Assembly: GCA_934699705.1 (NCBI GenBank)
Contig: CAKUXD010000003.1
Coordinates: forward strand, 37,261 to 101,260
Source of the DNA: an uncultured Candidatus Melainabacteria bacterium
GTDB taxonomy: Bacteria > Cyanobacteriota > Vampirovibrionia > Gastranaerophilales > Gastranaerophilaceae
Reading direction: 5' to 3'
Length of the DNA stretch: 64,000 nucleotides
Shown: in pieces, positions 1 to 9,048 of the stretch
Layout of the letters: each line of letters opens with the position of its first letter
Position numbering within the stretch: position 1 is the first letter of the stretch
Translations under genes and position numbers: made by a program
The notes under the pieces: model-generated
The model's input: only the letters and a program-made list of their open reading frames with translations
The model's database searches: none
What the model was told of the DNA's origin: nothing

Positions 1-560
1 TCTGTTACAAAACTGAAACCGTCTGCACCAAGAGAAACACCATGATGTAAAATACAATCATTTCCAACTACAACTCTGTCGCCAATGTTTACACCAGCGT
101 GGAAGAAGCAGTTATCACCAATTTTTGCGTTATTTCCAATGTATGAATTAGGAAGAATTCTTGTGTGTTCACCAACAACTGCACCTTTTGAAATTACAAC
201 ATTTGCACCTATCTGAGCTGTTTCTGCAACTTTTGCTTCTGGGTGAATTACTGCTGTTGGGTGATATCCGTCATTAACTCTAGGTTCTTCGTAGAATACA
301 GTAAGTAATTTCATCATAGCTAATCTTGGTCTTTCAACTTCGATAGTCGTAATACCTTCAAAATTTACGCCAAGTGGAACTAATGCTGCTTTTGCTTTTG
401 TTTTTGCTAAATTTGCAATTTCTTCCTCACTTAAAGCCAGAGCAAGCATGTTTTCATCACAAAGTAGAGGTGGTGCAATCATGTGAATTTCTGCATCTTC
501 TACTTTTGTTAAAATTCCGCCTACGATTTGTGAAATTTCTTCTACTGAAAATTTCTTCAT
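1..560 (-). CDS. lpxD: UDP-3-O-acylglucosamine N-acyltransferase LpxD (3' part cut by window edge)
   Basis: Third step of lipid A synthesis: transfers a 3-hydroxyacyl chain from ACP to UDP-3-O-acylglucosamine in the cytoplasm. The visible 186 residues start MKKFSVEEISQIVGG and carry the N-terminal uridine-binding domain, then the first turns of a left-handed beta helix made of hexapeptide repeats (for example IGANVVISKG and IGNNAKIGDN), up to the family-typical LGADGFSF. The C-terminal rest lies outside the window. The ATG at 560 is preceded by AAGGAGAA. It is last in a minus-strand run with asd, dapB and the heptose nucleotidyltransferase, 15 bp after the latter. Its presence implies a lipopolysaccharide outer membrane. 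Confidence 0.93.
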   Translation of the reverse strand, partial: MKKFSVEEISQIVGGILTKVEDAEIHMIAPPLLCDENMLALALSEEEIANLAKTKAKAALVPLGVNFEGITTIEVERPRLAMMKLLTVFYEEPRVNDGYHPTAVIHPEAKVAETAQIGANVVISKGAVVGEHTRILPNSYIGNNAKIGDNCFFHAGVNIGDRVVVGNDCILHHGVSLGADGFSFVT

Positions 561-575
561 ACATTTCTCCTTATG

Positions 576-1052
576 TTATATTTGTTTCATTTTTTCAATT
601 GTATTCGTTGTTGATTTTCCTTGTACAAATTCAATAAATTTGACATCAATCTTATTTTTAATTATTACGTCTTTTTCTTCTTTTGGAAGTGTATCTAACG
701 AATAATCCGCACCTTTTGTATGAAAATTAGGTTTTATTTTATCTAATAGTTCACAAGGTGATTTCTCATCAAATATTACCACATAATCGACACAAGATAA
801 AGCACATAAAATTTCAGCTCTGTCAGATTGTGTATTTATCGGGCGATTGTCGCCTTTATTTTTCTTAACAGAAATGTCAGAATTTAACATAATTACAGAA
901 TAATCTGCAAATTCTTTTGTTTTTTGCAAATATCTTACGTGTCCAACGTGCAAAATGTCGTAGCAACCGTTTGTTGTTACAACTGTTTTACCTTCTTGTT
1001 GCAAATCTCTAACAATTTTTATTATTTCATCTTGAGTTACAAGTTTGCCCAT
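576..1052 (-). CDS. rfaE2: D-glycero-beta-D-manno-heptose 1-phosphate adenylyltransferase (RfaE domain II)
   Basis: Nucleotidyltransferase that activates heptose 1-phosphate to ADP-heptose for LPS core synthesis. The 158-residue protein is the stand-alone C-terminal half of HldE. Near residues 27-40 it has TNGCYDILHVGHVRYL, the HxGH nucleotide-binding signature of the cytidylyltransferase superfamily, and ends with the typical GKSTTN segment. No kinase (domain I) is fused. It starts 3 bp after the asd stop and ends 15 bp before lpxD, so it is probably co-transcribed with them. A related glycerol-3-phosphate cytidylyltransferase is the main alternative, but the GADYS and GKSTT segments favour RfaE2. 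Confidence 0.88.
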   Translation of the reverse strand: MGKLVTQDEIIKIVRDLQQEGKTVVTTNGCYDILHVGHVRYLQKTKEFADYSVIMLNSDISVKKNKGDNRPINTQSDRAEILCALSCVDYVVIFDEKSPCELLDKIKPNFHTKGADYSLDTLPKEEKDVIIKNKIDVKFIEFVQGKSTTNTIEKMKQI

Positions 1053-1055
1053 TTG

Positions 1056-2072
<1,017 letters not shown>

Positions 2073-2083
2073 TGTTATTTCCT

Positions 2084-2830
2084 TTATAAAATGTTGTCTA
2101 ATCCGTAAGTAAAGTTTTTATGCTCATAAGCGTATTTTATAGCCATCATAACTCCAGACATGTAACAAGTTCTGTTTGTTGAATCGTGGCGGATTGAAAG
2201 AATTTGTCCGTCAGAGCCAAAAAGAACTTCCTGTGAAGCCATATAACCAGGCATTCTTACGGAGTGTATGTGGATATTGTTATAAGAATTTGCACCTCTT
2301 GCGCCTTCAATTGTCTCAATTTCAGGGCAATTTCCTGTTGTAAAAGATTTATTTGCTTCAGCCATTAATTGAGCGGTTTTAACTGCCGTACCAGATGGGG
2401 CATCTTTCTTTTGGTTATGATGAAGCTCAATAATTTCAGCATTATCAAAATATTTTGCAGCTAATTTAGCAAATTTCATCATTAAAACAGCACCTGTTGA
2501 AAAGTTAGGAGCGATGAAGCATGCAAGTTTATTTTTTTCTGAAAGTCGTTTTAATTCTTCGATTTGTTCATCTTTTAACCCTGTTGTGCCAATTACAATA
2601 CTTATATTATTGTTTAAACAATATAGCGCATTTTCGTAAATTGATTTTGGCTGAGTAAAATCAACTAAGATATCAATTTCTTTGTTTTTGTGTGCTTGTT
2701 CGATTGTTTCAAATTCTCCATTAAGGATATCAATTTGAGCAACAAGCTCTGTTTCAGAATTGTTGTTAACTGTGTTTACAACTTCTTTACCCATTTTTCC
2801 GTTTGCACCGCAAACTGCAACTTTTATCAT
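2084..2830 (-). CDS. dapB: 4-hydroxy-tetrahydrodipicolinate reductase
   Basis: Reduces the DapA product in the DAP/lysine pathway that feeds peptidoglycan. The N-terminal GANGKMG (about residues 7-13) is the NAD(P)-binding loop, and the C-terminal half has the dihydrodipicolinate reductase signature ELHHNQKKDAPSGTA. I place the start at the ATG at 2830, giving 248 residues, because AGAGGTAG lies just upstream and the protein then begins MIKVAVCGANGKMG as in the family. A longer frame with 16 extra residues has no such support. It is the first gene of the minus-strand run and is divergent from rnhC, with 68 bp between them. Confidence 0.94.
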   Translation of the reverse strand: MIKVAVCGANGKMGKEVVNTVNNNSETELVAQIDILNGEFETIEQAHKNKEIDILVDFTQPKSIYENALYCLNNNISIVIGTTGLKDEQIEELKRLSEKNKLACFIAPNFSTGAVLMMKFAKLAAKYFDNAEIIELHHNQKKDAPSGTAVKTAQLMAEANKSFTTGNCPEIETIEGARGANSYNNIHIHSVRMPGYMASQEVLFGSDGQILSIRHDSTNRTCYMSGVMMAIKYAYEHKNFTYGLDNIL

Positions 2831-2883
2831 AAATCTACCTCTTTTCTTAATTTTACTTAAAATATACCAAATTTTCAAATATA

Positions 2884-2892
2884 TGTTAAAAT
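2884..2892 (+). promoter_or_regulatory. Extended -10 promoter giving a likely leaderless rnhC mRNA
   Basis: TG-T-TAAAAT (2884-2892) is an extended -10 element. The sixth base after it is followed directly by the rnhC ATG at 2899, and no Shine-Dalgarno is visible. Transcription would start at or next to the A of the start codon. No clear -35 box is seen. Confidence 0.5.
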
Positions 2893-2898
2893 TTTAAT

Positions 2899-3540
2899 AT
2901 GGAAGAAAAATTTGTTACACATATAGGCACAGATGAATCAGGAAAGGGCGATTTTTTTGGTCCTTTGGTTATAGCAGGAGTTTTGGTTGACGAAGATTGT
3001 GCAAAATTGTTTACAGAATTAAAGATAAGAGATTCAAAAACAATTACCGATAAAAGAATTTTAGAAATGTCAGAACAGATAAAAAAGCATGCCAAATTTT
3101 CGGTTATAGCGATTGGCAATGCCCGCTATAATGAATTGTATAAGAATTTTGGAAACTTGAACAAATTGCTGGCATGGGGTCATGCTAAGGTTATAGAAAA
3201 TATATTAGAAAAAGACGTGTGCGAGTATGCGCTTTCGGACAAATTTGGAGATGAGAGTTTGATAAAAAATGCGCTTCAAAAGAGAGGACAAGCCATAAGA
3301 TTAGAACAAATGGTAAGGGCAGAAAGTGATATAGCGGTGGCGTCAGCGAGTGTTTTAGCGCGGGCAACATTTGTTCAGAAGATGAAACAAATGGAATTAG
3401 CGTTTGGTTGTGATTTTCCGAAGGGTTGTAATTCAATAGTAAAAGATGCGGCAGCTAAATTTATCGAAAAACATGGAAAAGAGCGTTTGACAGAGGTTTG
3501 TAAAACACATTTTAAAACGTATAAAGAAGTTTTGATTTAA
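2899..3540 (+). CDS. rnhC: Ribonuclease HIII, short form
   Basis: Cleaves the RNA strand of RNA-DNA hybrids during replication and repair. The 213-residue protein starts almost directly with the type 2 RNase H core. GTDESGKGDFFGPL at residues 10-23 contains the first catalytic acidic pair (Asp12, Glu13), and the GTDESGKGD form, with Lys, is the RNase HIII variety rather than HII. Family members of about 300 residues carry an extra N-terminal TBP-like substrate-binding domain of roughly 80-90 residues, which is absent here. No in-frame upstream extension is possible within the 68 bp to dapB. No Shine-Dalgarno is visible; the message may be leaderless. Confidence 0.85.
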   Translation: MEEKFVTHIGTDESGKGDFFGPLVIAGVLVDEDCAKLFTELKIRDSKTITDKRILEMSEQIKKHAKFSVIAIGNARYNELYKNFGNLNKLLAWGHAKVIENILEKDVCEYALSDKFGDESLIKNALQKRGQAIRLEQMVRAESDIAVASASVLARATFVQKMKQMELAFGCDFPKGCNSIVKDAAAKFIEKHGKERLTEVCKTHFKTYKEVLI

Positions 3541-3544
3541 AAAG

Positions 3545-3573
3545 TTGACAAGAAGAAATTTTTTTGATAAATT
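3545..3573 (+). promoter_or_regulatory. Possible promoter upstream of the repeats and tRNA-Leu
   Basis: TTGACA at 3545-3550, a 17-base spacer and TAAATT at 3568-3573 form a plausible vegetative promoter just after the rnhC stop. Transcription would run through both 110-bp repeats and tRNA-Leu to the terminator at 3940. Confidence 0.45.
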
Positions 3574-3632
3574 AAGTTTACGGAGTTATTAATTTCGTAT
3601 AGTGCGATTGCACTAGATAAAAAAGATGTTTT

Positions 3633-3742
3633 AGTGGCACTCTGCCGAGTGAAACGATTAGTAATCGTTTTGTGAGAGGTAAGGTAGACAAGTCTACCGA
3701 GTCCGCTGAAAGTAAATTGAAAATTAAATAAAACCATGCTCC
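3633..3742 (+). repeat. 110-bp tandem repeat, unit 1
   Basis: First of two nearly identical units. Each begins AGTGGCACTCTGCCGAG, has a hairpin of about 9 bp (arms like AACGATT/AATCGTT), a second perfect hairpin GGTAGAC-AA-GTCTACC, and ends ACCATGCTCC. The two units differ at only a few bases around the first hairpin. On the minus strand the repeat can be translated into the same peptide twice, but this follows from the DNA repeat and I do not call it a gene. Confidence 0.9.
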
Positions 3743-3852
3743 AGTGGCACTCTGCCGAGCAAAACGATTGATAATCGTTTTGTGAGAGGTAAGGTAGACA
3801 AGTCTACCGAGTCCGCTGAAAGTAAATTGAAAATTAAATAAAACCATGCTCC
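3743..3852 (+). repeat. 110-bp tandem repeat, unit 2, running into tRNA-Leu
   Basis: Second unit, same structure as unit 1. Its last five bases (GCTCC, 3848-3852) are the first five bases of the tRNA-Leu gene. The next bases, AGTGGC, match the start of a third unit before the sequence becomes tRNA. The start of unit 2 therefore carries an 11-base copy (GCTCCAGTGGC, 3738-3748) of the tRNA 5' end. Confidence 0.9.
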
Positions 3853-3934
3853 AGTGGCGGAATCGGTAGACGCGTCGGACTTAAAATCCGATTGGGCGAA
3901 TAACTCAGTGCCAGTTCAAGTCTGGCCTGGAGCA
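3848..3934 (+). tRNA. tRNA-Leu (anticodon UAA)
   Basis: An 87-nt class II tRNA with a long variable arm. The acceptor stem is GCTCCAG/CTGGAGC with discriminator A at 3934, and CCA is not encoded. The anticodon stem is TCGGA/TCCGA with loop CTTAAAA, giving anticodon TAA at 3882-3884, which reads UUA, an abundant leucine codon in this AT-rich genome. The T-loop GTTCAAGTC is standard. Confidence 0.97.
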
Positions 3935-3939
3935 ATTCT

Positions 3940-3970
3940 AAGACAAGGCGAAAGCCTTGTCTTTTGTTGT
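3940..3970 (+). terminator. Rho-independent terminator after tRNA-Leu
   Basis: Perfect stem AAGACAAGGC/GCCTTGTCTT with a GAAA tetraloop, followed by a T-rich run. It begins six bases after the tRNA end. Confidence 0.9.
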
Positions 3971-4061
3971 TGTAAATTATTTTTTGTAGATGGGGTTTAT
4001 TAGTCCAAACGGACGTGGAAAGAAATAGTTTTCAATAGTAAAGTAACTTTATTTTCAGCTT

Positions 4062-4292
4062 TTACCAACGATTTTCATAATCCTTTTTAATCACTCTATT
4101 AATATATTCATTTAAGCCTTCTCCGCGTTCTGCAAGCTTTTTCATAATTTCTACTTTTTCTCTTCCTGGTTTTATGTAAGAATATTTATAATGTTTATAT
4201 TTGCCAGTTAAAAAATGAATTATAATATAATCTGCTCCAATATCATACTCATTAATTCCAGAATCTCCACCTTTGTTTAAATATTTTGTCAT
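4062..4292 (-). CDS. Small conserved hypothetical protein
   Basis: A 76-residue protein of unknown function. The start is set at the ATG at 4292 because AGGA lies eight bases upstream; a frame 17 residues longer lacks a site. The body has a short beta-rich stretch (ADYIIIHFLTGKYKHYKYSY) followed by a charged helix (GREKVEIMKKLAERGEGLNE). This resembles small proteins of the KTSC/unknown type that are widespread in bacteria, but I cannot name a role. It stands alone between tRNA-Leu and the helicase gene. Confidence 0.6.
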   Translation of the reverse strand: MTKYLNKGGDSGINEYDIGADYIIIHFLTGKYKHYKYSYIKPGREKVEIMKKLAERGEGLNEYINRVIKKDYENRW

Positions 4293-4549
4293 GACAATTT
4301 TCCTATAAAGTTTATTAAAATTATTATAGTTGTCAAATATCACTTAACAATTAGGCAAATAGATACTTTTAAAAATTGTCAATTTATAGTATTTGTTGAA
4401 AAAATCCGTATACATTTTTATCAAAACGCGCGTCAAATATGAGTTTTAGAAATGACGATTTCATTATTTTTTAAAATTATAAATTGTATGTATGTCAAAA
4501 ACGGGTATATTCTTAATTTTTTATCTGATTATGCAATTTGATAATATTT

Positions 4550-7500
4550 TTACAAAATATTTGTTTGGCAGAAGTCCTTGTATGCACAATATTTACAAGA
4601 GTTTTTGTTGTTTGTTGGTTCAAATTCCATTTGATAAATTAAATCAATGACGTTTTTATATTTTGCGACAACTGCTTCGATTTCATCTTCTGTATAATTT
4701 ACTTCTAAATTTTTTTCAAAATCTTCTGGAAATACCAAAACTGTTCTAGCTACTTTGTTACCGCTTGTTTTTTCGTAAATATATTTATATAACGCCATTT
4801 GATTGTAATAATCTTCTTTTTCGCCATCTGGACAGACTTGTTTCAAGGTCTTTGCATTACCTGTTTTATAGTCATACAAAGTATATGAGCCATCTTTATT
4901 TTTATCAATTCTATCAAATTTTCCATAGAACTTATAACCGTTATCTTCAAAATCAATTCCTTCTTCTAAAGAATTAAATTCGTTTATAGGAGTTGAAATC
5001 ATAAACGCATAGAACTTATCTAAAGCCTTTTCGCCTCTGCCTTCTATATTTTTTCTGTTTTCAAAATTAGACAACGGCAAGTTTGAAAGTTTTTTTCTAA
5101 ATTCATCTATGAAAAACTCTTTTGACGGATATTCTTTATTTTTTATCGCATATTCTACAAATTTTTCGCAAGCATCGTGAACAGCTGTACCATAACTTAA
5201 ATTATCTGAATTTCCGTCTTTTACTTCAAATTCAAAAACTTTTTCATATAAATATTGTCTTGGACAATTCAAATATTTGTTCATTAATGTTGGTGAAAAG
5301 TGTTTTATACCATTTAAGTATGATTTTACTAGTTCTGTAAAATCTTTTTTATAATCGTATTCTCGTTTTATTAAAAGCTCATTTACCTGTTGCCAATAAG
5401 AATTTTCATCATACTCAAATGGTTTAGGTTCTTTTTCAAGCATATCTTGAATCTTTACGATGTATTTTGTTGGTTTTCGAGATTTGCCCTCAATTGTTTC
5501 AGGGTAGGACATTCTTAATGTATGTTTTGCTCTTGTCATAGCAACATACATTAATTTTGTCAAATCTGAAGGTTTTATTTCGTTTTTTATTTCTTCATCT
5601 GTTTTATATTCAGAAATATCAAGAGGAATTTTCGATTTTAAAGATTTACTGCTACTTTCCCATTTATAAGTGTCAAGTGTCGGCATATAGACATATTCAA
5701 ATTCTCGACCTTTAGAACTATGATAGGTGCATAATTGTATGGCGTTTAATGTTACAGGTGCTTTATCTGTACAAATTTTATCTTCATCATCAACAATAGA
5801 CTTTAAGTATGTATAAAATTCTTCTAAAAAGCTCGTTTTATAAACTTCAGAAAAACCCACAGCTTCATCTACAAACTTTTTAAGTCCTGCGATACTTTCT
5901 GTTTGATTAATTTCTGTATTCAAGTAATAATCAAAAATACCAGTTTTTGCACCTATTTCAAGCACAGTATTTTTAATATTTTCTTTTGTCATGTATTCTC
6001 TTAGATAATCATAAGTTTTTAAGAAATTTTCAAATTTTTCCCCGTCAACGAAATTTTCTTTAGGAATACTTCTCAACGCTTCGACAAAAGTTTTTTTCTT
6101 TGAAACTTCTTTATATAAAATTTGGTAGTCTTTTGGATTAATACTGAACGGCTTCATCATAAGTAGTTCAAATATTCTGGCGGAATGCATTTCGGGATCA
6201 ATTAAAAATTGAATGTAGAAAAACAAAAGATTTACTGCAGGAATTGTGAAAATATCTTTTCCTTCTTTCAATTCAAACGGAATATTTCTTGCTTTAAGCA
6301 TTTCGCCAAAAGTTTGAGCCTCTGCATTTGAACGAGTAAGAATTGCAATTTCTGAATACTTATTTTTGCCAGTTTTATTGTCTATTGGACACTCAGGAGA
6401 GTTAATCAACGCTTCAATTTCTTTTACAATTTCAATATATTCTTGCATCACATCAGCGTATTTATAAAATCTTACAGACTTATCTTTTAATATAATTTCT
6501 TCATTTTTAGCAATCAAATTTTTATTTATTGGATTTCCGTCTGAATCTTTAAAGTTATTAGAGTTCTGCAAACTTAACGGATCTTGTGCAATAACCGCTC
6601 TTGCCGTATCAAGAATGCTTTGTGTTGAACGCATATTTTCTGTTAAGCAAATTATTTTTGTATCAGGAAAATTTTTCAAATAATTCTCAATAGTATCAAG
6701 TTTTGCCCCCTGAAAACGATAAATAATTTGGTCGTCATCACCCACAACAAAGACGTTTTGAGTTTCAAGTTCACGAGAAAGAGCAAAAACTATTTCATTT
6801 TGAGATTTATTTGTGTCTTGATATTCATCAACCATAATATATTCATATCTGTTTGCAATCTGGTTTAAAAATGAAGGAGTAAATTCAAATTTTTCAAGTA
6901 CCATGTTAATCATATCGTTAAAATCGATATATCTTTGTTTGGCCATTTTGTTTTGATAAAGTTCATAAAATTGCCAAAGTTCTTTTGCTTGTTCAACTTT
7001 TTTTACTGCGCTTTCTTTTTTGTCATAAGGAGGTTTTTTATATCTTTTATTTCGACCTTGTTCAACATCTTCGATTAAAGTCTGAAATTTTTCAATTTCA
7101 GGTTCCCAATCAGGATTTTCTTTTAGATTTTTAAAGAATTGTTCCTTTGTTAAACGATTTTGTTTTATAGCATCAATTCCTTTTTTTATTTCACTAATAT
7201 AAGCATAAGGATCATTTTTTTCTGTTCTGAAGTAAACTGGTTGAATTTCATCAATACATTCTTTTATCAAGGCTTTAGATATGGTATTCGTAATTACTTT
7301 ATAATTTGCAGGAATTTCAAAATCTTCAGCAAATTCATCAATAATACTGCCACAAAAACTGTGATAAGTAAAAATTTGAACCCCTGAAGATATCACACCT
7401 AAATCATCTTCAATACGCTTTTTCATTTCATTTGCTGCTGCATCAGTAAAAGTTAGACAAAGAATTTTTTCCGGAGTTATATTTTTTGCTAACATATTTT

Positions 7501-7636
7501 TAATACGTTCGATAATTGTAAAAGTTTTACCAGTTCCAGGTCCAGCGAGGACAAGGTATTTTCCATTAATACTGTCAATACATTTTTGTTGAGATTTGTT
7601 TGGTGTAATCTTTTTTTGCTCTGCTTTTGTAGTCAT
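4550..7636 (-). CDS. UvrD/Rep-family helicase fused to an Fe-S PD-(D/E)XK nuclease (AdnB/AddB-like)
   Basis: A 1028-residue superfamily 1 DNA helicase with a C-terminal RecB-type nuclease, expected to unwind and degrade double-strand DNA ends. Walker A AGPGTGKT is at residues 31-38, motif II is VDEYQDT, motif III is GDDDQIIYRFQGA, and the late motif MTRAKHTL is present. The nuclease domain (about 780-1028) has four cysteines in the pattern of an Fe-S clamp (CPRQYLYE, then CKYCAYKDFC) with YDYKTG as the catalytic DxK strand. Having helicase and Fe-S nuclease in one chain resembles mycobacterial AdnB. GGAG precedes the ATG. The adjacent upstream WYL regulator is probably in the same operon. It could be general recombination repair or defence. 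Confidence 0.85.
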   Translation of the reverse strand: MTTKAEQKKITPNKSQQKCIDSINGKYLVLAGPGTGKTFTIIERIKNMLAKNITPEKILCLTFTDAAANEMKKRIEDDLGVISSGVQIFTYHSFCGSIIDEFAEDFEIPANYKVITNTISKALIKECIDEIQPVYFRTEKNDPYAYISEIKKGIDAIKQNRLTKEQFFKNLKENPDWEPEIEKFQTLIEDVEQGRNKRYKKPPYDKKESAVKKVEQAKELWQFYELYQNKMAKQRYIDFNDMINMVLEKFEFTPSFLNQIANRYEYIMVDEYQDTNKSQNEIVFALSRELETQNVFVVGDDDQIIYRFQGAKLDTIENYLKNFPDTKIICLTENMRSTQSILDTARAVIAQDPLSLQNSNNFKDSDGNPINKNLIAKNEEIILKDKSVRFYKYADVMQEYIEIVKEIEALINSPECPIDNKTGKNKYSEIAILTRSNAEAQTFGEMLKARNIPFELKEGKDIFTIPAVNLLFFYIQFLIDPEMHSARIFELLMMKPFSINPKDYQILYKEVSKKKTFVEALRSIPKENFVDGEKFENFLKTYDYLREYMTKENIKNTVLEIGAKTGIFDYYLNTEINQTESIAGLKKFVDEAVGFSEVYKTSFLEEFYTYLKSIVDDEDKICTDKAPVTLNAIQLCTYHSSKGREFEYVYMPTLDTYKWESSSKSLKSKIPLDISEYKTDEEIKNEIKPSDLTKLMYVAMTRAKHTLRMSYPETIEGKSRKPTKYIVKIQDMLEKEPKPFEYDENSYWQQVNELLIKREYDYKKDFTELVKSYLNGIKHFSPTLMNKYLNCPRQYLYEKVFEFEVKDGNSDNLSYGTAVHDACEKFVEYAIKNKEYPSKEFFIDEFRKKLSNLPLSNFENRKNIEGRGEKALDKFYAFMISTPINEFNSLEEGIDFEDNGYKFYGKFDRIDKNKDGSYTLYDYKTGNAKTLKQVCPDGEKEDYYNQMALYKYIYEKTSGNKVARTVLVFPEDFEKNLEVNYTEDEIEAVVAKYKNVIDLIYQMEFEPTNNKNSCKYCAYKDFCQTNIL

Positions 7637-7701
7637 ATTTTTCTCCTTAACTTTATGTATTGACTATATTGTTACATGCGATAATGTCAAATTCGGACGT
7701 A

Positions 7702-8673
7702 TTATTTTTCATAAATTTTAGATACCAATTTTAAATTATCCATGTACTCTTTGCGTAATTCTTTTGGTGCTAAAATTTCAACTTTATTTCCCCATTTGAA
7801 AACGTGCCACATGATTGATTTATCACCACTTGCTTTAAACTTTACAATCACAGATCCGTCTTTTTGTTGTTCAAATTTTTGTGTTGGGTGAAAATTGTAA
7901 TTAATAACGTCTTGGGCAATTTCTTTATCAAATTTAAGTTTTACGTTAAGGATTTTTCCAAAATATGCACTAAATGAGCGTTTTGAAAATTCATCAAGGT
8001 TGAAATCTTGTCTGTCAAAATTGGTCATTGTAACTTCTAAATCGCTAAATTTATTTAAAAGATATGTGTAAATGTCGTTTCCTTTTGCTTTTTCTCTTGC
8101 TATGAGGTAAATTTTTTCACCATAAATAAGTCCTAAAGGTTCAATATAACGTTTTTTATCGTGGTATGTCCCTGTAACGATTAAACATTCTTTCATTGCT
8201 TTTCGAATTTTAATAAGTGTTTCATCATCAATGTGATATTGAATTGTTTGTCGAACGGCATAACCTTCTGTTTGTAAAATTAAATCAATGTTATTTGTAA
8301 CAGATGACAAACTTTTTTTACTTAAATTTTTAATTTTTTCAGCGACTTGTTCTAATGTTTTTTTCATTTCTTTATTAGTCGTACGTTTTTGAAATTGTTC
8401 AATTGATGCAATTTCTTCAGGTGTAAACCAAATAAATTCTTTTATTGAATAATCAACAAACCCCCAGTGTTTTTTGTTATCTGTTGTTTCAATTTCTTGA
8501 ACATTAGGTAAAATATTTATTAAGCTATCACGCATTCTTTCTGCGGTGCGCCTTGAAACATTGTAACGCTCAATTATATCATCAAGCGTTATTCCTAAAG
8601 GTTTTGACGCCATAAAAATAGCCAATTCAATAATGTCTGAAACTCTTGAATATCTTGGTTTATCTTGTGCCAT
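7702..8673 (-). CDS. WYL-domain transcriptional regulator
   Basis: A 323-residue DNA-binding regulator. The N-terminal winged helix (about residues 25-75, with YNVSRRTAERMRDSL as the recognition helix) is DeoR/HTH_11-like. The central WYL domain has YIEPLGLIYGEKIYLIAREK, where the ligand-binding core lies, and a C-terminal WCX-like region ends the protein. WYL proteins often sense nucleic-acid ligands and control DNA-damage or phage-defence genes. It is 65 bp upstream of the helicase/nuclease gene in the same direction, which suggests that it controls or is co-expressed with it. A sequence motif for its own operator was not identified. Confidence 0.85.
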   Translation of the reverse strand: MAQDKPRYSRVSDIIELAIFMASKPLGITLDDIIERYNVSRRTAERMRDSLINILPNVQEIETTDNKKHWGFVDYSIKEFIWFTPEEIASIEQFQKRTTNKEMKKTLEQVAEKIKNLSKKSLSSVTNNIDLILQTEGYAVRQTIQYHIDDETLIKIRKAMKECLIVTGTYHDKKRYIEPLGLIYGEKIYLIAREKAKGNDIYTYLLNKFSDLEVTMTNFDRQDFNLDEFSKRSFSAYFGKILNVKLKFDKEIAQDVINYNFHPTQKFEQQKDGSVIVKFKASGDKSIMWHVFKWGNKVEILAPKELRKEYMDNLKLVSKIYEK

Positions 8674-8987
8674 AAAATCTCCTGTTCTTATACAACCGAA
8701 TGTGTCTTATTTATCATGATACTATAAAAAATTTAAATATTATTTTGGGCAGTCCATTTTTAAATTTTTCTCAAACTCATCGAAAAAGCTAACTCAAGCA
8801 TAATTCTTATAGTATCAATTTATGTTTATTGTTTGATTATAAAATAGTTTAATAAAAAATACATTTACCCTTTGTCAAAAGTTGATAAAAATACATTATA
8901 TCAAAATCTTACATAGAAGAATTGGATTAAAACACGAAAAAGGTTTTAAAGAGTTATATAACGATTTAATTGATATTATAAATGACC
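8674..8987. other. Gene-free stretch between the WYL gene and the phosphate transporter
   Basis: Contains an inverted repeat TGATACTATAA (8718-8728) / TTATAGTATCA (8807-8817) upstream of the WYL gene, which could be an operator. From about 8885 a plus-strand open frame of about 47 codons runs without an ATG into the terminator at 8988. It may be the tail of a lost gene but is too short to call. Confidence 0.4.
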
Positions 8988-9026
8988 AAAAGAGATTACT
9001 TGTAAGTTTTACAAGTAATCTCTTTT
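8988..9026 (-). terminator. Terminator downstream of the phosphate transporter
   Basis: Perfect 18-bp stem (8988-9005 with 9009-9026) with a three-base loop, starting and ending in A4/T4. It lies 22 bp beyond the transporter stop codon on the minus strand and could work in both directions. Confidence 0.85.
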
Positions 9027-9048
9027 AAATTTTTATAAATCTAATTTA

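Noticed and set aside
3537..3847. Two minus-strand open frames sharing the same peptide
   Set aside because: They are translations of the 110-bp DNA repeat, with no ribosome site, and overlap the tRNA region.
8885..9026. Plus-strand open frame of about 47 codons before the terminator
   Set aside because: No start codon and its end is the terminator hairpin itself; possibly a gene remnant but not supportable.
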